A stretch of DNA of 46,530 nt from Acinetobacter sp. GTDB lineage: Bacteria > Pseudomonadota > Gammaproteobacteria > Pseudomonadales > Moraxellaceae. How positions within the stretch are numbered: the stretch's first letter is position 1; every line of letters starts with the position of its first letter. The notes below the pieces were generated by a model. It saw only the letters and a list, made by a program, of their open reading frames with translations. It was not told where the DNA came from and did no database searches. The DNA is taken from assembly GCA_008017315.1 (NCBI GenBank), contig SSHE01000027.1:1-46530 (forward strand), in the 5' to 3' direction. The translations under genes and the position numbers were made by a program. This document shows, one piece after another, positions 1 through 10,223 of this stretch.

Positions 1-873
1 GTCTTCCAGTTTTTTCAGCGACTCTTCAACACGTGCTTTTACCTCGGCATCTAAACCAGCCACATTAAAGTATTGCTTTGGAATACCAATGCGTAGACCT
101 TTAACAGCTGTGCCGTTCAAGTTGGCAACATAATCATCGACTTCTTTATTGATTGAAGTGGAGTCTTTGGCATCGTGACCTGCCATCACATTCATCAGGT
201 AGGCACAGTCTTCTGCCGAACGTGCCATCGGGCCGCCTTGATCCAGTGATGACGCATAGGCAATCATACCGAAGCGAGAGACACGACCATAGGTCGGTTT
301 TAAACCTGTAAGACCACAAAATGAAGCAGGCTGACGAATCGAACCGCCTGTATCGGTACCTGTGGCAAAAGGTGCGAGATCCGCTGCCACTACCGCAGCA
401 GAACCACCCGATGAACCACCCGGAACATGATCTAAGTTCCATGGGTTTCGAGTTGCACCATAATATGGATTTTCCGAGGTTGAACCCATGGCAAATTCAT
501 CCATGTTCAACTTGCCTAAGGTCACTAGACCGACTGCTTTGGCTTTGGCAACCACGGTAGCATCATACGGTGAAATGAAGTTATCCAACATTTTTGAGCC
601 CGCAGTGGTTTTAATGCCTTGGGTACAAAAAATATCTTTATGTGCAATTGGTATGCCTGTCAATGCGGTCGCTGTACCTGCTTTAATGGCGGTATCGGCA
701 GCATCAGCTTGAGCCAATGCCTGTTCTGCCGTGACGGTGACATAACTTTTGACTTTGGAGTCAATTTTGGCAATACGTTGTAAATAATGTTCGGTCAATT
801 CACGTGATGAAAATTGGGCTTGTTTTAAGCCTTCAGCGAGTTCACGGATGGATAAGCGATGTAAATTTGTCAT
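1..873 (-). CDS. gatA: Glutamyl-tRNA(Gln) amidotransferase subunit A (5' part, runs off the window)
   Basis: GatA is the amidase subunit of GatCAB, which converts misacylated Glu-tRNA(Gln) (or Asp-tRNA(Asn)) to the amidated form using glutamine. The first 291 codons are present and the frame is open to base 1, so the 3' part (about 200 residues in the family) lies outside. The amidase signature GGSSGGSAA is at residues 152-160. The expected Ser-cisSer-Lys triad reads as K79, S154 and S178 (TDTGGSIRQ), so the enzyme looks intact. It starts at ATG 873, 53 nt downstream of gatC on the same strand, consistent with a gatCA operon. A glutaminyl-tRNA synthetase gene is also present at 44044-45765, so the amidotransferase is probably needed mainly for Asn-tRNA formation. 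That last point is inference. Confidence 0.96.
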   Translation of the reverse strand, partial: MTNLHRLSIRELAEGLKQAQFSSRELTEHYLQRIAKIDSKVKSYVTVTAEQALAQADAADTAIKAGTATALTGIPIAHKDIFCTQGIKTTAGSKMLDNFISPYDATVVAKAKAVGLVTLGKLNMDEFAMGSTSENPYYGATRNPWNLDHVPGGSSGGSAAVVAADLAPFATGTDTGGSIRQPASFCGLTGLKPTYGRVSRFGMIAYASSLDQGGPMARSAEDCAYLMNVMAGHDAKDSTSINKEVDDYVANLNGTAVKGLRIGIPKQYFNVAGLDAEVKARVEESLKKLED

Positions 874-926
874 ATGAAAAATTTCTTTACATTCTAAATA
901 TAAAATATGGACTAATTGAATATAAA

Positions 927-1241
927 TTATTCAATTACACGAGGCACAAGGTACAACCCAGCTTCTGTTGCAGGGGCGACCGCTTGATATTCATCACGAT
1001 GGTTGCTTTCACTTACAATATCGGCACGTAAGGGTTGCGGATGGTCAAAAGGGCTTTTTAGTGGTTCTATCCCCTCGGTGTCGAACGTTGCCAAAGCATC
1101 CATGAGATGCAGAATTTTATTTAAACTTTCTGCATATTCAGTTGCTTGAGCCTCGGTTAAAGATAGCCTTGCGAGATGAGCAATGCCTTGTACGGTTCGT
1201 GTATCGAGTCCCGTTGTTTGTTGTGTATGCGATAAAGACAT
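927..1241 (-). CDS. gatC: Asp/Glu-tRNA amidotransferase subunit C
   Basis: This 104-residue protein is the small GatC subunit, which wraps round GatA and stabilises the GatCAB complex. The family pattern is visible: [17 protein letters not shown] near the N-terminus, then [11 protein letters not shown] and the ending YLVPRVIE. An in-frame start 78 nt further upstream would add 26 residues with no family similarity. The start at 1241 is preferred because [13 protein letters not shown] is a usual GatC beginning and a CAGGTAA stretch sits just upstream of it. The gene is first in gatCA and divergent from mreB; the two share the 1242-1372 gap. Confidence 0.95.
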   Translation of the reverse strand: MSLSHTQQTTGLDTRTVQGIAHLARLSLTEAQATEYAESLNKILHLMDALATFDTEGIEPLKSPFDHPQPLRADIVSESNHRDEYQAVAPATEAGLYLVPRVIE

Positions 1242-1331
1242 ATCATTACCTGACGTATTATCAAAAAATTGCAAAATATCGACCCATATCATAAGCGATT
1301 GACTTGTCCAAAGCATCACATTTCGTTAAAG

Positions 1332-2416
<1,085 letters not shown>

Positions 2417-2434
2417 AACTGAGGACATCAGGCG

Positions 2435-3289
2435 GTGCAAACGCTTTTAACTCGACAGCCACCGTCTGTCCGTTCATTTATTTTAGCGGTTATTGTGGCG
2501 TTGGTGGCATTATTTATCCACTGGCGTTTTCCGCAGCTCACTCAACCTGTGCGTGATGTGCTGAAGGCAGCGTATAACCCAATCTATGCCGTAGCCAATT
2601 ATCCGATGCTGTCTGGAGACTGGCTACGTCTGCAAATTCAATCAGAACAAGACTTACGTCGTGAAAATATTGCTTTAAAAGCTGAGTTATTGCAGGCACA
2701 CGTGCGTTTACAAAAGTTCTCCGAATTATCTGCCGAAAATACACGTTTGCGTGGCTTGGTGGATGCCCCACTGATGATAGATGGGCGTGTATTAATTGCC
2801 GAAATTATTGGGGTAGATTCTAATCCACTGAATCATATTGTCATCATGAATAAAGGTAAAAGCGAACAACTACAGGAAGGGCAGACTGTACTGGATGATA
2901 AAGGGATTATGGGGCAGATTATCAATGTTTATCCACACAGTGCCCGAGTTATGTTACTTTCTGATAAAGAAAGCTCGATTTCTGTGCGAGTGGAACGGAC
3001 AGGAATGCGTGCAATTGTCTCAGGTAAGGGCGATTATGCAGAGCTTGAGATGGAGTATGTGCCATCGAGTGCAGACATTAAGATTGGCGATCATGTCTAT
3101 AGCTCAGGTTTGGGTGAACGTTATCCAGCAGGCTATTTGGTGGGTACGATTTCTAAAGTGCAGCGTCATCATTCTGGTGAATTTGCCCAGATTATGGTTA
3201 AACCTGCGGCACAATTGTCCAGTGGACATAATGTCGTAGTGCTATTTTCTCAGGGCTTAGCACGGGAGCAACCCAATGCCAGTCGCTAA
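2435..3289 (+). CDS. mreC: Rod-shape-determining protein MreC
   Basis: MreC is the bitopic elongasome scaffold that links MreB filaments to RodA/PBP2 in the periplasm. The 284-residue protein has a short cytoplasmic N-terminus, one membrane segment around residues 15-30 (FILAVIVALVALFIHW), a coiled-coil stretch rich in Glu, Leu and Arg at roughly 65-105, and the beta-barrel MreC core (for example MNKGKSEQLQEGQTVLDDKG and DHVYSSGLGERYPAGYLVG). Translation starts at GTG 2435 behind AGGA. The 3' end overlaps mreD by 14 nt, which suggests translational coupling. Confidence 0.95.
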   Translation: MQTLLTRQPPSVRSFILAVIVALVALFIHWRFPQLTQPVRDVLKAAYNPIYAVANYPMLSGDWLRLQIQSEQDLRRENIALKAELLQAHVRLQKFSELSAENTRLRGLVDAPLMIDGRVLIAEIIGVDSNPLNHIVIMNKGKSEQLQEGQTVLDDKGIMGQIINVYPHSARVMLLSDKESSISVRVERTGMRAIVSGKGDYAELEMEYVPSSADIKIGDHVYSSGLGERYPAGYLVGTISKVQRHHSGEFAQIMVKPAAQLSSGHNVVVLFSQGLAREQPNASR

Positions 3290-3770
3290 AAAAGAAAATT
3301 TTCAAAGTCGTGACCCATTATGGGCGATTATTTTTTCCGTCGTGATGGCTTCGGTGTTGATGGTCTATCCTGTACCGTACGAGATGAGTGCATGGCGACC
3401 TGCATTTATGCTCTTGGTGATGCTGTTTTGGGTGATGTGCCAACCTGCATGGTGTGGCGTTTGGTTTGCTTTTGTATTGGGTATGTTTACTGATTTGCTG
3501 GTAGATATGCCCTTGGGTATCAATGCCTTATGTTTTGTGCTGATTGCATTTTCGGCACGTTATTTTACCCGTGATAAACGCATTATGACCGAAAATAATT
3601 TATGGGTCATTTGTATGGTTGCCGTTGCGGTGTATTTGGTGTTGATGTGGTTGCTACTGATTATGTTGGGTGAAGAGGTGGCGATTGTGCGGCACTGGAT
3701 GCCGTGGCTCAGTAGTATTCTGATGTGGTTTGTGGTGTATTTTGGATTAAAAAAATGGCGTGCCGTATAA
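3276..3770 (+). CDS. mreD: Rod-shape-determining protein MreD
   Basis: MreD is the polytopic inner-membrane member of the MreBCD complex. The 164 residues form about five hydrophobic segments, beginning WAIIFSVVMASVLMVYP and ending HWMPWLSSILMWFVVYFGLK. FVLGMFTDLLVDMPLGINAL matches the family's conserved middle region. The ATG lies inside mreC (14-nt overlap) and the 3' end overlaps maf by 16 nt, so mreC, mreD and maf form a tightly coupled chain. Sequence conservation is low in this family; the call rests mainly on topology, that short motif and position. Confidence 0.92.
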   Translation: MPVAKKENFQSRDPLWAIIFSVVMASVLMVYPVPYEMSAWRPAFMLLVMLFWVMCQPAWCGVWFAFVLGMFTDLLVDMPLGINALCFVLIAFSARYFTRDKRIMTENNLWVICMVAVAVYLVLMWLLLIMLGEEVAIVRHWMPWLSSILMWFVVYFGLKKWRAV

Positions 3771-4339
3771 TTCTAGCTTCACAATCACCACGCCGCAGGG
3801 AATTGCTCACACAAGTCGGATTGAGCTTTGATATTGTCGTTGCTGATGTGGATGAAACTGTTTGGGAAAATGAGCGTGTTGATGCTTATGTGCAGCGTGT
3901 TGCTACCACCAAAGCCTTGACGATTGCTCAACACTATCCAGACGCTTTGGTGATTGCTGCCGATACCATTGTATGTATTGGTGATGAAATTTTAGGCAAG
4001 CCGAAAGATTATCAGGATGCGCGGCGTATGTGGTTACAGTTATCTGGACAGCGTCATCAGGTTAAAACGACCGTCGTGGTTGCCCATTCGAATCGGTTGT
4101 TGCATGATACGGTCAGCACAACGGTATCTTTCAAAGATTTAAGCGAAGCAGAAATGTTGCAGTATTGGCAAACAGGCGAACCACAGGATAAAGCAGGTGC
4201 TTATGCCATACAGGGGCGAGCAGCAGCATGGGTCAAACATATTGAAGGTAGTTACTCTAGTGTTGTGGGATTACCACTATATGAAACCTTACAATTGATT
4301 GCCGATGCACAAAGCGACGTGTCACAACAAAATTTTTAA
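3755..4339 (+). CDS. maf: Maf-family nucleotide pyrophosphatase (dTTP/UTP type)
   Basis: Maf proteins hydrolyse non-canonical or pyrimidine nucleoside triphosphates to the monophosphates. The 194-residue protein begins with the signature ILASQSPRRREL (about residues 6-17), has the metal-binding VIAADTIV near residue 70, and contains DKAGAYAIQGRAAAWV followed by GSYSSVVGLPL. That last block is typical of the YhdE-type dTTP/UTP pyrophosphatases rather than the YceF (m7GTP) type. The start at 3755 is chosen over one 30 nt upstream because the Maf signature begins immediately afterwards. It overlaps mreD by 16 nt and is followed by rng. Confidence 0.95.
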   Translation: MACRIILASQSPRRRELLTQVGLSFDIVVADVDETVWENERVDAYVQRVATTKALTIAQHYPDALVIAADTIVCIGDEILGKPKDYQDARRMWLQLSGQRHQVKTTVVVAHSNRLLHDTVSTTVSFKDLSEAEMLQYWQTGEPQDKAGAYAIQGRAAAWVKHIEGSYSSVVGLPLYETLQLIADAQSDVSQQNF

Positions 4340-4357
4340 ACCATTGGATGTGTCATC

Positions 4358-5812
4358 ATGGCGGATGAGTTACTGATTAATATTACTCCGATGGAGTGCC
4401 GTGTCGCTTTAATTGAAAATGGTACGGTGAATGAACTGTTCGTTGAACGTACGGCAAAGCGTGGATTGGTAGGTAATATCTATAATGGTAAAATCGTGCG
4501 TGTTTTACCAGGTATGCAAGCAGCATTTGTCGATATTGGACAGTCCAGAACCGCATTTTTACATTTAAATGATATGGTCTGGGCTCGTACCCAAACTGTA
4601 CCGAATATCTTTGATCTTCTACATCCAGGGCAAGTGCTGCCAGTGCAAGTCATGAAAGACATGCTTGGTTCAAAAGGTGCGCGCCTGAGTACGGATTTAT
4701 CCATTCCCTCACGCTATTTGGTTTTGATGCCTTACGGTAACCATACTGGAGTATCACAGCGTATAGAGGATGAAGAAGAACGAGTACGGTTGCGTAATCT
4801 GATTGATGAATTACAGGTGAAACATCAATTACCAGGTAGTCTGATTGTGCGAACTGCCGCTGATGGGATGACCGAGCAAGAAATCAATCAGGACATGGCA
4901 TATCTTGCCAAACTGTGGGAATATATTCAACGCAAACAAAAAACTGTCGAAGCGATGGGGTTGATTTTTGAGGAATTGCCATTACCCCAGCGTGTCATTC
5001 GTGACTTGGCGAATGAAAATACCAGTAAAATTTATGTGGACTCTCGTGAAATTTTTCAAAAATTACAAGAGTTTATTTTAGAATTCGTGCCGACCATGCA
5101 GGAACGCTTATTTCATTATCCAGGTGAAAAACCATTATTTGAACTTTATAATGTTGAAGGTGATATACAAAAAGCACTTCAGACACGAGTTGATTTAAAA
5201 TCAGGTGGTTATCTGATGATTGATCAGACCGAAGCCATGACCACCATTGATATTAATACAGGCTCTTATGTTGGCGGTCGTTCACTGGAAGATACGGTAT
5301 TTAAAACCAATCTGGAAGCAACACACGTGGTTGCTCGCCAATTAAGATTGCGTAATCTTGGCGGTATTATCATCATTGACTTCATTGATATGCAGGAAAC
5401 AGAGCATCGTGAAGAAGTCATGAAGCTTCTGGAAAAAATGCTAGAACGAGATCATGCCAAAACCAAAATTACCCAAGTGTCAGAACTAGGTCTGGTTGAA
5501 ATGACCCGTAAGCGTACCCGTGAATCGTTGGAACATTTACTCTGTGAATCCTGTCCAACTTGTCAAGGACGAGGTTATGTACGGACTGCAGAAACCGTAT
5601 GTTACGAAATATTTCGAGAAATTTTACGTTATGCCCGTGCCTATGAGTCACAGCGAGCCTATACCGTTGTTGCTCATCCAGCGGTAATCGATAGGCTACT
5701 GACTTCGGAAGCAGCTGCGGTTGCCGATTTAGAACATTTTATTGATCGTATTATCAAGTTTCAGGTTGAAAATCTTTATACACAGGAACAGTACGATATT
5801 ATTTTGAATTAA
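4358..5812 (+). CDS. rng: Ribonuclease G
   Basis: RNase G is a single-strand endonuclease that processes the 5' end of 16S rRNA and takes part in mRNA decay. At 484 residues it matches RNase G and lacks the long C-terminal scaffold of RNase E. An S1 domain occupies about residues 36-120 (VGNIYNGKIVRVLPGMQAAF). The catalytic core includes TIDINTGSYVGG with the metal ligand at D298, and IIIIDFIDM. The zinc-link cysteines are in CESCPTCQGRG, about residues 397-407. It is the last gene of the mre-maf-rng cluster, 18 nt after maf. Confidence 0.96.
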   Translation: MADELLINITPMECRVALIENGTVNELFVERTAKRGLVGNIYNGKIVRVLPGMQAAFVDIGQSRTAFLHLNDMVWARTQTVPNIFDLLHPGQVLPVQVMKDMLGSKGARLSTDLSIPSRYLVLMPYGNHTGVSQRIEDEEERVRLRNLIDELQVKHQLPGSLIVRTAADGMTEQEINQDMAYLAKLWEYIQRKQKTVEAMGLIFEELPLPQRVIRDLANENTSKIYVDSREIFQKLQEFILEFVPTMQERLFHYPGEKPLFELYNVEGDIQKALQTRVDLKSGGYLMIDQTEAMTTIDINTGSYVGGRSLEDTVFKTNLEATHVVARQLRLRNLGGIIIIDFIDMQETEHREEVMKLLEKMLERDHAKTKITQVSELGLVEMTRKRTRESLEHLLCESCPTCQGRGYVRTAETVCYEIFREILRYARAYESQRAYTVVAHPAVIDRLLTSEAAAVADLEHFIDRIIKFQVENLYTQEQYDIILN

Positions 5813-5928
5813 TTGAAATCCAACGACATTTATGAAATAGGCTGCTTGCAAAAATAACCCTCTTACATCTGACAGAATAGGGGAAAGAAATCGCAGACTT
5901 GATTGTACTTGGTATTGTGCATAAAAAA

Positions 5929-5947
5929 GGGAGCGATTGAAGCTCCC
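5929..5947. terminator. Bidirectional hairpin terminator between rng and the wax-ester synthase
   Basis: GGGAGC (5929-5934) pairs with GCTCCC (5942-5947) around a 7-nt loop. On the minus strand the stem is followed directly by TTTTTT, a good intrinsic terminator for the wax-ester synthase gene. On the plus strand the tail is TGATTTT, a weaker terminator for rng. The two genes converge here. Confidence 0.75.
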
Positions 5948-5969
5948 TGATTTTGCTTCATCATAAATT

Positions 5970-7331
5970 TTAAATCGTGGTAGCCTGGCTGATTCGCTCT
6001 AAGGTTTGGATTTCTTCTTCCAATAATGCCAGCAAAGATTGCATATGTGGCATAGATTGACGACAGGCGGTTAAACCGACTTCCAGTTTGTCCAAATAGC
6101 TGGTCATGGTGATATTGAGTGCCTGTCCATCCATGACAATCGATACTGGGTAGAGTGCATCCAATTGTGCCCCATTCCAATACAATGGTTTCGTAGGGCC
6201 TGGAACATTAGAAATGACCAGATTAAATGCTTGGTGCTTTGGCATAATGCCAGAGAGAATATTCATCCCAGCAGGTCCATAGACGAGTGCACTATAATTT
6301 AGAATTTGTTGCGAAGTCATGCGTTTAAAACGATCTTTGGCATGTTGCATACTACGCTGAATCAGTGTAATCCGTTCCAAAGGGTCAGCTTTGTGCGTAG
6401 CAAGATTGGCCAGAATCATGGTGATTTGATTACCATGTGAGGAATCGTCATTGCGTAAAGACGCTGGCACCATTGCAATCAGTGGACGTTTTGGTAGCTG
6501 ATTGATGGATAATAGATATGAGCGAATTGCACCAGCACATACAGCCAGTACCACGTCATTGAGTGTAATCTTTAGCGTTCGTGCGATATCTCGAAAGCGT
6601 TGCAACTCAAAAGATTGTGCTGCAAAACGTCGTGATGCACTGATGCGTTGATTGAGTACCGATTGCGGTGCTTGGAAAGTCGAAACATAATCAGGATGTT
6701 TGCCGAGTTCTTTAGTGAGTACCTGATACAGCTCTTTGGTGACAGTAGGGGCGGCTTCTAACTGATTTTTGGCAATATTGATAATGCTCTTGATTGCACC
6801 GATTGGTTTGTGTTCATGGTGCTTTATTTTGTTATGACGTACGCACCACAGCGGCACAATAGAGGGTTCATCAGGTGAACGTGATAGAGATTTTTCCAGC
6901 AAACGCATACCTGCCACACCATCTACCATGGCATGATGAATTTTAAAATACATGGCAAAACGCCCACCCTCGATACCTTCGATGATATGGCATGTCCAAA
7001 GTGGTTTGGCACGATCAATGAGCGTACCATGCTCCTGCGAAATATAGGTGAGGAGTTCACGGATACGCCCTGGTGCAGGCAACGAAATATGGCGAAAATG
7101 ATGATCGATATCAAATTCTTTATCGACATCCCAAAATAGACCACTCAAAACCTGATTAAAAGGTGCGACAGGCATTGCTTTAGATTTACGTATATCTTGT
7201 ACAAGATCATAAACAAAAGTCGGTGAGGCATTTTCAGGTAATCTGAATAAAAACAGCCCGCCTACGTGCATGGGTTGTTGTCGTTTTTCCAGTGACAAAA
7301 ATAAAAAATCTATTGGGTTCAATGCTCTCAT
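5970..7331 (-). CDS. Wax ester synthase / acyl-CoA:diacylglycerol acyltransferase
   Basis: This bifunctional WS/DGAT enzyme esterifies fatty alcohols or diacylglycerol with acyl-CoA to make storage wax esters or triacylglycerol. The 453-residue protein contains the catalytic motif HHAMVDG at residues 132-138 and the C-terminal blocks NLVISNVPGP and SYLDKLEVGL. From memory it follows A. baylyi AtfA (458 aa) along almost its whole length, starting with the same M-R-x-L-x-PIDF. The start at ATG 7331 is chosen because AAGG lies 7 nt upstream and because homologues begin there; an upstream in-frame ATG at 7346 lacks both. It is a single-gene unit, convergent with rng and divergent from thrH. Confidence 0.95.
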   Translation of the reverse strand: MRALNPIDFLFLSLEKRQQPMHVGGLFLFRLPENASPTFVYDLVQDIRKSKAMPVAPFNQVLSGLFWDVDKEFDIDHHFRHISLPAPGRIRELLTYISQEHGTLIDRAKPLWTCHIIEGIEGGRFAMYFKIHHAMVDGVAGMRLLEKSLSRSPDEPSIVPLWCVRHNKIKHHEHKPIGAIKSIINIAKNQLEAAPTVTKELYQVLTKELGKHPDYVSTFQAPQSVLNQRISASRRFAAQSFELQRFRDIARTLKITLNDVVLAVCAGAIRSYLLSINQLPKRPLIAMVPASLRNDDSSHGNQITMILANLATHKADPLERITLIQRSMQHAKDRFKRMTSQQILNYSALVYGPAGMNILSGIMPKHQAFNLVISNVPGPTKPLYWNGAQLDALYPVSIVMDGQALNITMTSYLDKLEVGLTACRQSMPHMQSLLALLEEEIQTLERISQATTI

Positions 7332-7551
7332 TGTCTTACCTTGCATCCTGTGCTATTCAAATTTTTATAACAACCGTTTATGCCTAAATACTAGCATAAT
7401 CATTTCTAATGTGAATGTTTTTTTTAAACGGATATCTGCTGTTCATACTAAATCTACTTTGAGTGTGGTGAAATAACTATCGAATGCAATAAAAATAGGG
7501 CAAGTTTATGTTAATATGCCGAGCAAATATTAAATCACTTCGAGATGCACA

Positions 7552-8169
7552 ATGGAAATCGTTTGCTTGGATTTAGAAGGCGTATTAGTGCCTGAAATCT
7601 GGATTAATTTTGCCAAAAAAACAGGAATCAAAGAGTTGGAAGCGACCACTCGTGATATTCCTGATTATGATGTATTGATGACCCAACGTTTGAATATCTT
7701 AAAACAGCATCATCTAGGCTTGCCTGATATTCAGGCAGTGATTGCGGATATGGGGCCTTTCGAAGGGGCAAAAGAATTTGTCAATTGGGTGCGTACGCAT
7801 TTTCAACTCATTATTCTATCGGATACGTTCTATGAGTTTGCCCATCCGTTGATGCAACAACTTGGACAACCAACAATTTTTTGCCATAAGCTAGAAACAG
7901 ATGAAAATGGCATGATTACAGCGTATAAACTCCGTCAGCCAGACCAGAAGCGTGAAGCGGTAAAAGCCTTGCATGGCTTGAATTTTCGTGTCATTGCAGC
8001 AGGGGATTCGTATAACGATACCACTATGCTGGGTGAAGCAGAGCACGGATTCCTGTTTGATGCACCTGCCAATGTGATTGCGGAGTTTCCACAGTTCCCA
8101 GCGATTCATGGCTATGATGCACTCAAAAAAGCCATTATCTCGGTATCACAGCGTCAGATTCCAGAGTAA
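7552..8169 (+). CDS. thrH: Bifunctional phosphoserine phosphatase / homoserine phosphotransferase ThrH
   Basis: ThrH is a HAD-superfamily enzyme that hydrolyses phosphoserine and can transfer the phosphate to homoserine, linking serine and threonine biosynthesis. The 205 residues carry HAD motif I as DLEGVLVPE (nucleophile D7), motif II as ILSDTF and motif IV as AAGDSYNDTTML. The protein is collinear with my recollection of Pseudomonas ThrH, including TTRDIPDYDVLM and FPQFPAIHGYD. It is monocistronic, with a strong terminator 20 nt after the stop. Confidence 0.94.
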   Translation: MEIVCLDLEGVLVPEIWINFAKKTGIKELEATTRDIPDYDVLMTQRLNILKQHHLGLPDIQAVIADMGPFEGAKEFVNWVRTHFQLIILSDTFYEFAHPLMQQLGQPTIFCHKLETDENGMITAYKLRQPDQKREAVKALHGLNFRVIAAGDSYNDTTMLGEAEHGFLFDAPANVIAEFPQFPAIHGYDALKKAIISVSQRQIPE

Positions 8170-8191
8170 TTTTGATTGTAAGAGTGAGATA

Positions 8192-8220
8192 AAAAAATAG
8201 GGCATATCGCCCTATTTTTT
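8192..8220. terminator. Bidirectional intrinsic terminator (thrH / FadL-like gene)
   Basis: A perfect 12-bp stem pairs 8192-8203 (ending ATAGGGC) with 8209-8220 (starting GCCCTAT) around the 5-nt loop ATATC. The A and T runs at the stem ends provide a U-tract in either direction, so it can terminate both converging genes. Confidence 0.88.
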
Positions 8221-8232
8221 ATGTACCAAAGC

Positions 8233-10002
8233 TTAGAAACGATAGCCTAATTTTAGACCTACAGCAACGGCTGTATTATCTTCAAAATTGGCAACGCTGG
8301 CATCAGAACCTGCTTGAGCGGCAGTTTGTGCTTTTGCATCGCCTAACCAGAAGTATTTCACACCACCAGCAACAAAGTAATTTGCGGCAGGGCTAAACTG
8401 CAGACCTAAACCAACATTATAATAACCTTCGGTTGGGCCTAAGGTAGAAACAGGATTGCCTGCACCACTGTCCCAACCTACAGCAACATTACCTGCCCAT
8501 TTTTCGTTAAACTTACGCCCGACACCTGCGGTTACAGACCATTGGTCTTCTGAATATTCAACCAAATTAAAACCATTTGGACGATTAATAGATGGTAACT
8601 GTCCTACAACATTAGAAAGTAAGCCAAATTGATGTGGACGAATCGCAAAGTCTTGCCAATTTACCCAGCGGATATTCGCAAATGCAACAGTATTTGCCAT
8701 GATACCACTCTGTAAATCAAGATTAATTGATTTTGGTGTGGTAATGGTGGTTTTTCCTTTACTGTTCGCAATGCTATTGGCGATTGCAGCACCATTTGCT
8801 GCATCAAGTAATGATAAAGCCGAAAGTGCAGAGATGGACTCGGTGACATCACTTGCATCGGCTTTATGATCAATTTCAGAGCGATAAGTTAAAGATGCCT
8901 TTAACGCAATTTCTGGAATCTGGTAAGCTGCACCAGCCAACCAACCTGTACCACCTGTGCTGTCAATGGTAGCATCATAGCCATTATAAATACTATAAGC
9001 ATCGCCACGTAAGCTGACTTTACCCTGTACCGACTGATAAACAGGACCAGCATAGAACGTCACATTTTCAATGGGCGAGAAACCGAATAGCATAGACAGG
9101 TTTTCAGTGGTCACAGAAACTTTGGTTGAACCACCGCCTGCGCCCACTGTCCCATTGACAGCATCGATCGCTTTCTTGACTTCGTCTTGCACTTGAGCGG
9201 TAACACTTGGCTGACCGTTTGCACCCACATTTTTCACTGTATGGACGACGGTTGGGCGGATAATGCCTTCTTTAACATTATTGGCTGTTAATGCAGCATC
9301 AACACCTTGTTGTACCTTAGAGTTGATAATATCGGCTAAACCTGGACCACCAGCGACAGGAGAAATATTATTGTTATACATCGCTTGAGCTTGATTGAGA
9401 TTACCACCTAAATTGTCAGTGGCAAATTTTTGGATTGCCAAAGGGGTTTGAGCTGCAATCTGAGTGTTACGTGTGCTGGTAAATTGAGCTTCAGTAGCCG
9501 CATTAATAGAAGTTGCAATATAGTTACGCTTAGCTTCTAATGCTGGGTCTTTTAAAGTTTCTGTGCCAAATAATGCAGCAACAGTTTCATTGACTTTATT
9601 CGCAGCCATTGCATCTAAAGTACCCTTTGGTAGTACGCTATCAGCACCATTAATCCCTTGACCAGCAACAAAGAAGTTATTGCCATTGTATGCTGCACTT
9701 GCACCAAAAGGTTGGTCAAAAATCAAACCGAATGAAAATTTGTCGTTGAGTTGTAGTTTTATTGCAGCATTGGCAAATACATAGTCTTTTGCCATATCGT
9801 CAATTTTACGGTTTGCACCCGTATTTGGATCGGTTTCCTGACCTTGTACATCAGCACTCAGTGCGGAAATACCAGCCTCAAAGTAGTTGTTGGGTTGCAG
9901 GAAAGAAGAAATCGATTGACCAGAACGGTCGAGAGCAGCAGCGAATGCACCAGTCATTGGCAAAGCACAGAGAAGTGCAGCAGATAAAGTATTGAGCTTC
10001 AT
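8233..10002 (-). CDS. FadL/OmpP1-family outer-membrane transporter, enlarged
   Basis: Members of this family are outer-membrane beta-barrels that take up long-chain fatty acids or other hydrophobic compounds. A signal peptide covers residues 1-21 (cleavage after GAFA). The mature N-terminus ALDRSGQSISSFLQP is the plug-type start of the family, and the protein ends in the barrel-sorting pattern GLKLGYRF with terminal Phe. At 589 residues it is over 100 residues longer than a typical FadL. The excess lies in an Ala/Gln/Asn-rich stretch at roughly residues 105-290, between the plug and the recognisable barrel (LSMLFGFSPIENVTFYAGPV). The substrate is not determinable here. The neighbouring wax-ester gene suggests a lipid link, which is inference only. 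Confidence 0.85.
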   Translation of the reverse strand: MKLNTLSAALLCALPMTGAFAAALDRSGQSISSFLQPNNYFEAGISALSADVQGQETDPNTGANRKIDDMAKDYVFANAAIKLQLNDKFSFGLIFDQPFGASAAYNGNNFFVAGQGINGADSVLPKGTLDAMAANKVNETVAALFGTETLKDPALEAKRNYIATSINAATEAQFTSTRNTQIAAQTPLAIQKFATDNLGGNLNQAQAMYNNNISPVAGGPGLADIINSKVQQGVDAALTANNVKEGIIRPTVVHTVKNVGANGQPSVTAQVQDEVKKAIDAVNGTVGAGGGSTKVSVTTENLSMLFGFSPIENVTFYAGPVYQSVQGKVSLRGDAYSIYNGYDATIDSTGGTGWLAGAAYQIPEIALKASLTYRSEIDHKADASDVTESISALSALSLLDAANGAAIANSIANSKGKTTITTPKSINLDLQSGIMANTVAFANIRWVNWQDFAIRPHQFGLLSNVVGQLPSINRPNGFNLVEYSEDQWSVTAGVGRKFNEKWAGNVAVGWDSGAGNPVSTLGPTEGYYNVGLGLQFSPAANYFVAGGVKYFWLGDAKAQTAAQAGSDASVANFEDNTAVAVGLKLGYRF

Positions 10003-10223
10003 TATGATCCATCCATGAAGTGGGTTAAAGCGAGATTGGCTAGAACATCAATAAAATTATGATGTTTCACTATTGTTTCATAGTATAACGATATTCTGGG
10101 GTGAAAAACAAATATTTTGTAAGTATGGTCAATGTATTGTTTTATATCTATGATATTTATGTGGTTATTTAAATTACTGTAGCGTTCAAAAATTGTTGGT
10201 TTGGTCAATTTTGTGACGTGGTT

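Noticed and set aside
10002..10208. 68-codon minus-strand frame upstream of the FadL-like gene
   Set aside because: It is AT-rich with Ile, His and Tyr excess, has no ribosome site and overlaps the FadL-like start; it is most likely the promoter region read as protein.
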